DNA from: Heliocidaris erythrogramma
Lineage: Eukaryota; Echinodermata; Echinoidea; Camarodonta; Echinometridae
Reading direction: 5' to 3'
NCBI GenBank assembly: GCA_025617745.1
Contig: CM046853.1
Location: 52,291,021-52,355,020 of the forward strand
DNA: 64,000 nt
Positions 36,209 to 48,663 of the stretch are shown here, one piece after another (the first letter of the stretch is position 1; each line of letters begins with the position of its first letter). The notes under the pieces were generated by a model. That model saw only the letters and a program-made list of their open reading frames with translations, had not been told where the DNA came from and ran no database searches. Made by a program: the position numbers and the translations under genes.

Positions 36209-36386
36209 CGACAATTGCTCCTGCGACATTTGCTCCTCCGTTCATATCTCGAAAGGTCAAAGGTTAAGGTCAAGGTTATGATTTGTTTTTTTGTTAAGAA
36301 CAATGTGAAGATTAGGATTAGGGTTAGGGTTAGGGTTAGGTTTAGGTTTAGGATTAACATGGCAAAGTTAGACCGGAGCAATTGTC
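36209..36386. mobile_element. Foldback element with TTAGGG-type core (copy 1)
   Basis: The left end GACAATTGCTCC (36210-36221) is the exact inverse of the right end GGAGCAATTGTC (36375-36386). The core at 36311-36355 has three perfect GGGTTA units flanked by variant TTAGG and TTTAGG units. A related element lies at about 39044-39155. The telomere-like run is therefore part of a short repeated element. Confidence 0.7.
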
Positions 36387-37247
36387 ATGGAACCAATGAA
36401 ATCATGCAAGCAATCAAAGAGATTTTTATGTAGCTGGCCACCACTACTAATAAATATATTTATAAATATTTTCATGTTTATACCAATGATAAATGGGAAT
36501 ATTCCTCTTCTTAATTTACTCATTCCCTGTATTTGGAAGAGCACTAAAAACCTATTTATTTTTAATGATTTTGTAGTTATTATAATTCCTACATGCATGC
36601 AGGACTTGCAGGTTATTCCCTTTTCTTTGCATGTTAAATTCTGTAATAGTTTTGGTTTATGATACATAGCGTAATAATTGAAGGATTATTTTATACTGTT
36701 GTTATAACTCTCTACATTTGCTTAATTACTTATACTTGTATTTATAATTTGTCTCAGCCATGTAAAGCGCATAGAAAACTATCCCAGTTATTATGCGCTT
36801 AATAAATATTCACTATTATTATTATTTGATTGTTCATTTTCCCTCTGAAATTATATTGGCATGATTCAACAATTTTATTGATTGCTCATCAACACAGGCA
36901 TATTGACAGTGCATATTTTCATGTGAATATGTAATTACAAATACATGTATATATCATTTATTGTATATTTCTTTCAAAGTATGGTGAAAATTATTTCCTA
37001 ATTTGTATGGTTGTAATCTTATATAGATTACCGAGGTGTCGACAAACTGATTGCAAATACATCTTGTTGAAAGAGCATATGAATAAATCAACAAGTTGTA
37101 ATTTATCCATTAGTTGTTTTAACTTGTCTCTTTAAGCTGTATTACGTTCTCTAAGACTTTCAAGAAATCAATTCAAGGGCAACTTCAATCCCTTATTGTA
37201 TCGCCTATAGAATTCATTTTGGGTTGTGTCATTAGTGAGCTTTCGAA
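36387..37247. other. No gene seen
   Basis: AT-rich sequence. A retroelement-like 3' tail (TGTAAAGCGCATAG, then TTATTATTATT) lies at about 36770-36825. Confidence 0.45.
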
Positions 37248-37915
37248 TGTGTCGACTTGAACGCCGTCCTAGATGCTCCCAGCTACAATGGACTGCTTTG
37301 TGTTAGCTGCATACAGCGCTTTGTGCAAGAATGGCTCACCCGCCCGCGCGTTTACGTTTTACAACCAAGCCTAGGCAGATTTCGCATTTTTCATACTAAT
37401 ACGGTTTATTCCGTCAAGACTAATCTGCATGAATATTCATGAAAACGAATTATAGCGATATAATAAAACGAGCAAGGGCATCGAGCAGCTGTTGTGTGTG
37501 GCGCAATCGGATAATCCAGTCCTCTCTTGGTGAAAGAACCACGAGTTCGAACCTCGGCAGAAGTTTATATTACGAAATTTTCTTTCGCTTATTTAAAAAT
37601 AAGGTGACTGAGTAAGAAAAAGCAAGTCCGATACAAGAAAATACAAGTCCGATACTTGTAGTCTGTTTCAAAGTCTTCAAAAAGGGGTTTCTGCCTAGGC
37701 TTGGTTGCAAAAAAGAAAGACGCCACCCGCCCACTGACTTCTCCCTCGTCCACTAGTCAGATCGAGAACGCGTCAAACATGGGTTTGCCGTCTTCTCCAA
37801 AACGTGAACCTCCTTCACCCATTGTTAGCTTCATGCTTCACTTACTTTGTATGCAGTCAAAACAAAGCAGTCCGTTGTCGCTGGGAGGATCTAGGACGGC
37901 GTTCTAGTCGACACA
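37248..37915. repeat. Palindromic element of about 670 bp with tRNA-like centre
   Basis: The left arm (TGTGTCGACTTGAACGCCGT at 37248, and AACCAAGCCTAGGCAG at about 37363) recurs inverted in the right arm (CTGCCTAGGCTTGGTT at about 37691, and ACGGCGTTCTAGTCGACACA ending at 37915). The right arm has about 115 extra bases in its middle. The unpaired centre (about 37396-37680) holds a tRNA-like sequence. It may be a SINE-derived foldback or a duplicated Pol III unit. Confidence 0.75.
37492..37561 (+). other. tRNA-like sequence (tRNA-derived SINE head or tRNA relic)
   Basis: The A-box-like TGGCGCAATCGG is at 37499-37510 and the B-box-like GAGTTCGAACCTC at 37543-37555, at normal tRNA spacing. A partial T-arm (CGAG/CTCG) and a weak anticodon stem (CCAG/TTGG) can be drawn. 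The acceptor ends do not pair, so a functional tRNA is unlikely. The A-box side resembles tRNA-Asn/Arg types. Confidence 0.55.
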
Positions 37916-38581
37916 TCCGAAAACTCCTTAATGTCATGTCTGGACACGGACGCACAAGGCTACTGAAATTGCCTTTGATGGATTTTTTGAAAGTGTTTGC
38001 AATCGTGTTATATGTATATTTTCATAATACATGTACATGTATTATAGTCAAATGATCAGTGGAAATGTGTCTATAAGGCATGTAATTTTATTGTGGCATT
38101 TAGTTAAATTTAGACCGATTGTGTAATGAAATGAATCCCTTTACCTGCAGCCTTCGCATAACTGCGTATAAAATTATATTCTTTCTCCCAGTCCACTTGA
38201 ATATACATGTATTCAACAGTTTGACTCAAATTCTTTGGTTAAATCAAGACGGCAAAATCTGCACGTCTTTTGCATCTATCTAAGTCCACCAAAGAGATAT
38301 CACATTCACTTCAGTGCTCTTTGATTACACATTCCATAGTTAAGAAGTACAAGTGTACCTCCCTTTCTCTGCCGAGCAGCCGAGAGTACACCGTATGTAT
38401 TTACAGTAATCACTTAATTTGTTTTGGGATCCCCTATCAACAATGTTACATACACTGGGTGCGTTTCCACTGGAGTTCAATCATTCTCGTTCCGTGTTCC
38501 CACTGTCAGTTTTTAACGCTGCAACCGAGCATAGTAATTACTTCTATGATTAATGGCTCATGGACTTTAAAATAAACAGAT
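37916..38581. other. No gene seen
   Basis: AT-rich sequence without features that I can support. Confidence 0.45.
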
Positions 38582-38666
38582 CGCAACTCAAAAAATTAAA
38601 CGCAAGTCCAAAATACGCCATTCTGATTGGTTGAAAATCGAGTTGCGTTTAATTTTATGAGTTGCG
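38582..38666. repeat. Small hairpin repeat, 24-bp arms
   Basis: CGCAACTCAAAAAATTAAAC (38582) pairs with the inverse GTTTAATTTTATGAGTTGCG (ending 38666). The arms match at about 22 of 24 positions around a loop of about 37 nt. It is probably a minimal foldback MITE. Confidence 0.7.
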
Positions 38667-39043
38667 TTTAATCGCAACTTTTTATGCAAGAAATCGTCAA
38701 GTATTTAATTGCTGAGCAAACTTACTGGACGAATTTGTTCTTGGCAATCTTAAAGAGCTTGTAGGGGGTTTGTCCAACCGAGCAACAGTTAATGCATGTA
38801 GAATAGCTTATAGTAGATATGATGAATGAAACAACTTAAAAGTGTCATTCATTTATTTCAATGAATTGCAGATTTGGCCAATCTTTCTAATGCGATAAGT
38901 TTGACAATTTACAGATGCTTCTTCCCGAATAGCTTACTGATAAACTATTGCATTCATAATTATGTTGGTCATGGTATTGCTCAATGTTGATAAGTGCCCC
39001 GATGTTTGAAACTATTTCCCCACGGTATTTATCAGAGGGTCTC

Positions 39044-39155
39044 GTACGACACCTGCTTCGGCGGCACTAGCTCCTAAACGTAACCTAAAACCTTAAACCT
39101 AAAACCCTAACCCCAACCCTATATCTCTGACGAAATACGTCCCGGAGCAATTGAC
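39044..39155. mobile_element. Foldback element with CCCTAA-type core (copy 2, diverged)
   Basis: Degenerate CCTAAACC/CCCTAACC units at about 39074-39120 are followed by GGAGCAATTGACG, which matches the right end of copy 1 at 36375. The left end is diverged (CGGCACTAGCTCC). The core is in the opposite orientation to copy 1. Confidence 0.55.
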
Positions 39156-39189
39156 GCCGGAGCTTACGTCCGAGTGTGCAATGGATATT

Positions 39190-39774
39190 AAAGGGAAATC
39201 CAACCTTAAAAGCAAGTTGCTTTGAAAAAAAGAGGAAAAATCAGAGAAGCAGATTGGTGAAAGTTTGAACGAAATCGGACAAGCAATAAGAAAGTTATGA
39301 ATTATTGAAAGTTGTAATCACTATACATATGGGAATTTCAAATTGGCCGAATAGGTAATGTCACTGTGATGTAGCTGTGGACAACTTCCCCATTCGCTCC
39401 AACACACAAAATGACTAAAATGTCACTTTCTTCAAAATGTATTCCTCAGTAGGATCTTTTTTTTCCTGAGGACCTATAACAATATGCCATCTCCAATATA
39501 TTTTTAGTACTGCCCCGAGGGTAAAAGCGCCTCGCAGAACGCAAATTAATGATATTTTTGTGTACGACAAACGGGAGAGTTGTCCACAAAAATGTCACAA
39601 TCGACTCACCAAATTGCCAATTTGAGATTCGCATAGATGTAGTGATCTCATTTTTCATACATCCATAACTTTCTTAGTCGTTGTCCGATTACTTTCAAAC
39701 TTTCACCATCCTGTTTTTCTTATTTTTCTGCTCTCACACAAATCATCTTATTACCAAGGTTGGATTGCCCTTTA
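39190..39774. mobile_element. MITE family A copy 3
   Basis: Ends AAAGGGAAATCCAACCTT and AAGGTTGGATTGCCCTTT. It is collinear with the copy at 27207-27791, apart from small indels in the right half. Confidence 0.85.
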
Positions 39775-42700
39775 AAAGTCCACGGCCTTTGAAGAACAGC
39801 TTAACTGGTAGTGTGAACACACTCCATCAGATGTAGCTCATTTGAAGCAGCCCTAGCCCCTCATAGCTCAGCTTGACTTATACATTCCTTTCCAAATGCC
39901 AAACCCACTCGTAGCCAGTTAGCTATAGCAAGCAAACCTAACACATGCGTGACTATAATAACCATTGCATAATTTAAGTATAAAGCTGGAGACCCAGACT
40001 GGTATACGGTTTTAAAAAGAAGAGGGAGAGTGCTGTGTAATACGTCGTACATGTGATAATTCTTAGACAAGTTGGAAAACAACCCAAAAATCATATTTGG
40101 GGCTGACCGGGTTGGGGGGGGGGGGGTAGATAAGAGGAAGAGCTGATGAACATTGTCCATGTTATTCAAGTCTAAGTATTATGGACAAGATGCTGGATAT
40201 TATGTTGATCCATTTGGAAATACAAGAAACAATGAATGTGGGGATGGGTTCGAAGACAGAAAAGGTATTAACGGAAATGCGATTATTCTGCTGTGTCGAC
40301 ATCTTCAGTAGATAGGCATATACGTATTTGTATTAAAGGGGGTTTTCTACCCAAACATACATGCCCCCAAAACTATGCTTACATGACAGAAATGCCAAAT
40401 TGTTTTCTGATCCCAAACACCCCCCCCCCCCCCCCCCCCCCATTATTCTCAAATTTGCCATTACACAAGTATTTCAATGTTTGGTCACTTTGAGGTTACC
40501 CCTTTTGAATAGTCCTGGTATGCCTCCTCACTTCATTAGTCCACAGTGCCATAGCGTGGGTACAGACGGCGAGGGGACACAAAGGCATCATGGACAGGAG
40601 GGGGGGGGGGGCACTGATCTTACTCGGAGGATAAAATGCAAATTATCAATGTCATTGATTAGGGGGTGTGGGAGGGGGTATTAGCGATTTCTTTTCACGT
40701 TCCCTTTGCCCCTCTTGCTTTCCCATTCTCTTTTTCGCTTTCATTCTTTCTTTCTTTCTTATTAGCCACTTCATTAAGGGGCACGTACCCCTAGTGCCCA
40801 AGTAGCTACGCCACTGCTCATCCATTAGTGTAGGAAGTAGTGTATTTATTGTCCCTTTCATTCACTCGTACCAACCCCTTCTTTCTCTCCCCTTGGACCT
40901 TCACCCCTCATTAAATGTCATTCGTACTACGTGCATTCTTTGTTAGCGTGGAATGCTCGGTCGGCCCGGTCTTTCCGTTCAGGTTTTTAGGGGTCGCGTC
41001 GTTATTGAGGAGGCACTCATTTTCAACCAAGGGCATATACATGTGAAAAAGAAAACGCTGTTGTATTTTTATCCTTGGTGGTACATGATTTCGGGGGGGG
41101 GGGGTGAAGTTTGATTAACTCTTACACCATTTTTTTTTTTTTTTTTTATTTATTTATTTTTTTTTTTTAGATTTTCATTAAGAAAGCATATCAAAGATAA
41201 TTTTTAACATCTTCATTCAGTACATTTTGTTGAAATTATTTGGAATGTTTTGATGCTATCATTCACGTGTTCACGTAATTCAGGAATCCAAATTCTATTT
41301 ATGTATTGTTTTCTTCTGAAATTAAGTCTGTTTTGTTGACTAATAATCATAAAGAAAGTGAAAGCACTGTAGTTTCTCTTTTTTTTTTTCTTTGAAGTTT
41401 TCAATTGCATGTTTTGCCATTTTCATAACTTCTTTCACTTTTTTGCTCTCTTTCTTTTCCTCTTTCTATTTGGTTCTTCTTCTTCATAGCGTGTTTTCGG
41501 AAATATTTTGTGACGATATGCCAAACACATCCACATTGATCTACACACCTATCTTGTATGATTACACCTTATCGGAGCTGTGTGATCATATTCATGGGGG
41601 GTTGGGAGGAATAGCATTCCGAACCTCCAGAACAGATACGCTGAACAAATAACACCTCCAAGTGCGTGTTGAATGAGTAGAAGATTGGAGGGGAGGGGCG
41701 CTTTTCAAAGTAGACAGGATGTATTATGATAACACTAAGCCTACTGTCCCAAGAGGAATGTATATACAACGCCATCATGAGCATTTTTATTCCACCATTT
41801 TGTGCATCATTTTGTGCACGTATTGGGAAGTTGTAATGTGACTACTAATGAACGTTTATAATAGTACGATTAATTATACTGTGTAATGTATTGCTCTTTG
41901 ATGAGGGAAGCGATAATCTCTCCATAGTTACAAAGATTGAGGTCTAGTACACTGACGTCCCTCACGGGGTCCGGACCCCCCCCCCCCCTTTTTTTTTTCT
42001 TCTTCTAGTCAGACAGGTTTTAGTGAAAATCAACACCCATCTGATGACCCTTTTTCCTTGGGGGATGCAACCCCCTCCCGATGTTACTGAATGTCGTTTT
42101 TGAGATTGTCAAGTATGTTTTTCTTATATTATGTGTAGTCTCAGCTTGAGATTTAAAGGTAATCAATTGTGTGTTCAATTATGGTTACTGCAGTATAGTG
42201 TTATGTTTCATCCTTGGACATGGATGGACAATCCTAAAAATTAAAAAAAAAAATCTGTCATTATTCCGAGCCCAAATAAGAAAAAGGAGATTGTCGACTT
42301 AATACCTCCAAGGCACTGATATACATGTACCTAGAGATTAATGGCACCTAAATCGTTTATGAGAAGTATACAGATGAAGGAGGGACACCCCTCTCTATCA
42401 ACAGTTCAATAAATGACCATCTATCTGTTCCCAAAATAATTTTATGGAAATACCATGTATATGCAAAAGAAAGCAGTTAAAGAATTATTGATAACCGTGT
42501 TTTCTTCAACTAAACTTTTACAAACCCACAGAAAACATTCGAGGACCCCCCCCCCCCCCCACAAAAGAACACTTTTATAAACGTATCCACCCTGCACTGT
42601 CTACATGATGCCAATGCACTCTTGTTTTTATTTGGAGAATGACGCAATGGTTGGTAACAATGTAATATCACGCAATGACACCATACAGCTCATCTGTCTA

Positions 42701-43395
42701 TTCTCTCATCTTTCCAATGGCCATTCTGGAACTCTCCCCTATTGTTTCAAATGACGGCCATGCCACCACTACATGTGCAGTAAATGGTGTGACCCACCCC
42801 CTATAGCTAGAAAATTCTGTCTGCAAAATAGCAGTAATCCCACCGCCTACAAATCAAAATGTTTGCAAAAACTAAAAAATGGGAACAGTTATAATAATCG
42901 GAAGGGACGAATTCGGTAAGTTAGATTCACCATGCGGGGGCGGGGGGGGGGGGAGAAAAATGAGAACAATTTCAATATTAAGGGGCAAAATCGGAAAATT
43001 TAATGTGGGTGGGGCTAAGTTGCAAATTGTCCGAAAATTTTGGTGAATGTGAAAAAAATCTTGATGATTCACCCCCCCCCCCCCCCCCCCCCCCCATTCA
43101 CCACAAAAATTGTTTCGCCATGCCTGTAGTGGCGGGACTGTACGACATGAAAATAATAGCAATAATGATAGCTTCGTAAATTGGTATAGATAAGAAGAAC
43201 CTCATCTATACCAAACATCTTATAGACTTATGGAATCTGTACATTTTATGATATCACATATTACAATGCGTAACTTGATTCACAAATAATATTGTGCATT
43301 TGGTGTTAATGAAAAAAACAAGATAACAGTTGCATATTGGATAGACGAGAAATAAAATATAGTCAGTTATGCAGATTTAATTCTCTCTCTGTTCT

Positions 43396-43431
<36 letters not shown>

Positions 43432-46400
43432 TATTATCTTTTATCTCTCTTTTTATCTCTCTCTCTCTTTCTCTCTCTCTCATCTCTTCTATCCCTCCTC
43501 CATTCTAAATTTCTCTTTTCAATTCTATTTTTAACTCTTTCACCCTTCCCTGCCTCTCTCGATCCTTCTTATTCTCTCACTTACTTTGTCTTCTCCCCAC
43601 ATCATTTTTAGACCCTATTTTCCAACCTTTTTTCACAAGTGTACCCCTTCAATTTTCACGTTGTAATTCAAATAAGACGCAGACAGATTTTCTCGTGGGC
43701 TTTCAACATCCAGACTCTTCTTTCAATCCACATCCCGTCAATAATCTTGAAAAGGTTGTCTATTGATCAGAAGGATGCCTTTGGAATACGATGCACACCT
43801 CCAGTGTGACAATAAGCTGTACAAACATATCGCAATTCTTAAACCCATCAATTGATCCATAGACGATTATTGAAAGTATAATACGGTGCATATTTAGATG
43901 TTGGATACGAGGTCAAGATCCTATTTAAGAATATCATATTCACTTTATCAGGTGTGGAGAAATCTCTGAAGCCTAGATCATTGTGCTCCTGTTATTACAG
44001 CTTTGCATTAAGCGACAAGCATTAATTACTGGAAGTTTCGAATAGGCTATACTAATAAAATGAAAAGTAAATCCATATAAGTTACATTGGGTCTACGACA
44101 CGTGGGGCTGCCAAGATGCTGGGCCCTGTCTGAAATGGACCCCGCCTACCTGTCCCCTGTTAGTCAATTTCTGAATACACCACTGAGAATATATTTTTAG
44201 CGTTTATCATATCAAAAGGGAAGTAATCAGCCATATGTGTATCACGTAGATGAGTGACGGATGCAGGGGGGGGGGGGGGGGGGGTATTGAGTATAAAAAT
44301 AAAATATGAGGCCCCCTTCCCCCCCCCCCCCCCCCCTCAAGATAATCCTAAGATGAACTGTACGATCACTGTGTCGATTTACATTCTTTCTTTATAATTA
44401 TTAATGGCCTATGCATTTCAAGCGTGCTATAATTACTTCCATTATTCAAGTCCGTCGCATACTCGGATTGATGATGCGGTGCTCCTGACCTTTCCAGAGA
44501 TGCCCTCCTCCCCCAAGATGGCCCCCATTCTCATCACTACGTCACGCCAATATGTGTCATCGCTTGGCCATGACACTCTCTATCAATCCACCCGCCATCC
44601 ATACCAAAACAACAACAGTTATACAGGGAGAGATATGCATGTATTGTGATTGTGGGCAACATGTAAGATCTATTTGTGTGCTACATTATAAGACCGGGGT
44701 CTGATGAATATATAAACTCTGATAATTATCATCACAACAACAAAACATTACCCTACAAAAGCACTAATCGATTCCAACCATTGTCGCATTCATTAGTTTT
44801 TTTGGTAAAACTGTCCGAATAGGACCTAGGCAAAAAGTTCAAATCTAATTTCTTCACTTGGTTAATATTCCGGTCAGCAGTATAATGTCAGACCAAAATC
44901 GTCTTAAAGTATAGATCGTTTTCAAAAAAATAATCTGATTAATTATCTCTACAAAGATCCTTGTCGAACATAAATCTACCAGCGACAAGAATTGTCTGAG
45001 AGCAATCCTTCCAGGGTGTAATGCTACCACTACTTTGCTTATACTGCCAGCACAGAATGAGAGGAGTCAGTCAGTGGAGTCTGTTGAAACACTGCATACG
45101 GACTTATACAGGAGTTTATTAGTTAGCATTGTCAATTAACATGGAAGCATTAAGTGTATTTGAAATTCGATATAGCTACAAAATGATAGGAATATCTTTC
45201 TAAATGTATCACTCCCACCCCACCCCCTTCCTTTTTAATGGTTCTACGGACCTGGGGGAACAATCTTGAAGATATATACTTCATAGCAAATTAAAGTATG
45301 AAACCCATTTTGACATAATTATGATGTGGGGGGAAAACAACAATAAACTGATTATTGCTAGATTGCTAGGAACTTATAACCATCATGGTGCGAGACATAT
45401 TAAGACAAAAATATAATAACTACAATATCAAGTCACAATATCTTAATCTGTGTTTAAGTTGCATAATCTTTCATCCTCGTACAATACTTGTAATCATTTA
45501 ACGTCGTTTTGATTTACTGTCCAAATAACAGATACTAAAGCTACACAATTAGTCAGAATCTACATATTGCAAAATAAATAACGGTATCTAACTTACATTT
45601 TACACTTCGGTGAATTCTGTAGAAATAAAAAAAAAATCAACATTTCATATTTCACTTTCAATATAAGGCACCTCTCGATATACACAGCTAAATACATGTA
45701 CATGTATGTTTCTACTTTGCTCTCATTCATTGACCTTTTTTGATACAGGAGTGATATCCTCTCACACTTCATCAACTTTTTTATGAATTTTACATATCAT
45801 TCTAACAGTTTGGTAGGTCAGAGATGATTACATGACTACACAATTTATACTTAGCCACTGTACAGGCAGAAAGACGTGAATATCATTGTTATTTCTTTAG
45901 TTATAGTTTCCTGCTTTTTTAATAGATCATAAATCCTATATATCTACACTGGAACGTCTGTAATATTCTATATGGGAAGGTCTAGAAACACCATATAATA
46001 AATATAGTAAAGCGGAAGAGCTTGATCTAACGTTATGACAATAAACTACAAAGTATCATTATAACATCTATAAGTTATCATCATTTCTCAAATAGCAGCT
46101 TTGATACACCAACACCATTATATGGTAAGAAAATCACAAAATTATGGAGGAAAGCAGACAAATTGCAGAACAGACAGAATGATAGAACCACAGAATGTAG
46201 AACGACGGAACAGAAAACTGAAAAAAGGGATAAAAGTTATAAAATGATAGGAGATGGTGAGACAAATTATTGTTGCAGACAATTATATCAAACCCACAAA
46301 AAGAAAATTAAAAACGCAAAAGAAAACAATGCGATCATAATATCACAATGGTTGAATAGAGTGCAAACAAGTTCATTACTTTTAAATCTTTACGAAATAC

Positions 46401-48663
46401 ATACCACTACTTTCGACGCCAAAAGGTACGAATGTACGCAACACATTCAAACCTTGCATTTGGCAACACATTCAAATCTTATCAATTTTTTTTTCTTGAA
46501 AAGAGCCAGCCCTTTCCAGGTATAAGGAATAAGTATTTTTGTTTGTACATGTATATTACCGGATTGATAAGAGGGAAAACAATTTACACCCGAGCATATC
46601 GTTAGTTCAGTTAGTTACTGATGCACACTATACCCCCCCCCCCCCGCCTTCTCCAGTGGAAATGGGTATACATTTCGTCGCTCTTCCTCACAGTTCAAAA
46701 AACTCCCTAATAATTGCTTCTACTTTTCGCATTTCGTACCTACATCATACAAAACCAGGAATTTCTATAAATTGCACATACCTCACCCATCCATTTATAT
46801 TACAACCAACACCGTATGTACACTTCTTTTGTATTGCTTACATTCTTTTGTACACGTTTAAAACTTCCCAATATTCAAACAGTTTGTTTTTCTATATATT
46901 TTTGCGCTTTCGCATACCGTACTGGCTAATAATTTCAAGACATGTTACAATAGCCCTAATTTATTACATAACTACATATTATTATCCCTCCCAGACTATT
47001 TAAAGAGTAAAATGTACATTAATGTATGTCCTTATTCCAAGCAGTGTTATTGGCTCCAACGTACTCTAAAGTACTATACAATCACACATTTTTAAGGAAT
47101 AAATAGAAGGCTCATTATTACATAACGTTCAAATCATACAAGCAACATGGATGAAATAGTAACTGATCATATTGTTTTTAACGTACAAACATTTGAAAAA
47201 GACTCATTTTTTCGTTAGCATAAAGATATACCTTATACCATAAAGTAGCACAATATGAGAGCAATGTGTTGAATTTGTTTGGGGGATATGACTTATGAAA
47301 GTATCCAATATATTGCCATATCTTCACATTTGTCATGTTTAGTACAGATGAATAAAACTTTTTGTTGATAAACGTCAAATCGGCCATACTTTCCCCGAAG
47401 TATGGACAAGACATGTAATCTAATTTAGATTGCAGAAATTGTATGTGAAGAATCGCCTTTTCATTGTGTAGGTAGCGTCGAAAATTAAATTGTACATTTG
47501 TACATTGTACATTATGAAATTTCTAGACAACGATTCATCTTACAACAATGGATGAATTTTTGTTTTAATAACAAACCAAACTCCTTTCCGAATATATATA
47601 GATCTCTTTGTCCAAACGACTTTGGAAGTGAGATTAAATGAACAATTTTTCAATGACAGTTATGAATATTTTCACAATTCTTTCTCCATTTTCTCTCCAT
47701 TGAGATTGACAAAGCGATTGTAATGACATTTCATTATAATTAATATTAAACAGCAAGTTAAACGTTGAAATATTAGGAAACGTGTTTTTATTAAACCTTA
47801 AAAGATTAACATCAGTCGTGACGAAGACGTTCGAAAGCCTTAAAAAGAATTAACGCAAAATATATTTTCATATTAATCAAATTAATGCGGTGACGTTATT
47901 TTTATTTAGCAACATTTTTGTATAAATTACAAGGCTTTTATGGTTGATTATACGAAAAATATACGTATATGTCACAACGCACATTTGCAAGTTGAAATCA
48001 GAACGCTGGAATGCCAATCTTATTGCTGGAAATTTAGATCAATATCTCTTTCTGAATGAAATGAAATCAAGTTTAGTCAAAATGTTTTAAACTACTATTT
48101 TTGTCACATTCTTTATAATGATCGACCAATAACTGGCCAAGAATTCTATATATTCACATTTCATAAGTTGTAATGAGACACGATATAATTTTTTTCCTTT
48201 TGTTATGTTTTGTTTTGTTTTGTTGTGTTTTTGCAATAACTCACAGATAGCATTACCTATCTGGCGGGAAGGTCTCCATAATTATCAAAAAGAGAGATCA
48301 CATCACAATTAATTTAAAGGCTAATTAGTTCTTGAATTATACTTTCGAAGACAAATCAGTAAGGGGTATTGGTAACAGATATATAACATATCACTTTCAA
48401 GATGTTCGCCTCTATAGTGTTTTCTTATGTCATCTTTCTGATTTTTGGTTTGATCGGTACCTCGGAAATAGCTTTCTTATGAATAATTATGAAGCTAGGA
48501 GGTAATCTCAAAATCATCATGCAAAAACGTATAATATTACGATGTTAAAGCACGTTTTCTTTTGGTGTTGTTAAGAAGACCATTCTTTAATGTGGAGGTA
48601 CAACTGCAGGTACCTCTTTGAACCAATCTTCACAGAAATCACACATTATATACTTGATATAGC
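39775..48663. other. 8.9-kb gene-free stretch rich in poly(G/C) runs
   Basis: I see no convincing exon on either strand. Long C or G runs occur near 40112, 40419-40441, 40598, 41094, 41978, 42546, 42945, 43073-43095, 44264, 44322 and 46626. A CT microsatellite lies at about 43383-43500. The last few kilobases before 48663 may be a long 3' untranslated region of the minus-strand gene at 48664; a minus-strand AATAAA at 47787-47792 is one candidate polyadenylation signal. Confidence 0.5.
43383..43500. repeat. CT microsatellite
   Basis: A (CT)n run with interruptions, almost pure pyrimidine on the plus strand. Confidence 0.85.

Noticed and set aside
36311-36355. TTAGGG tract as a scar of chromosome fusion
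   Set aside because: It sits between exact inverse ends of a 178-bp element, and a relative exists nearby.
37492-37561. Functional tRNA gene
   Set aside because: The acceptor arms do not pair and the anticodon loop is irregular, so only a tRNA-like label is justified.
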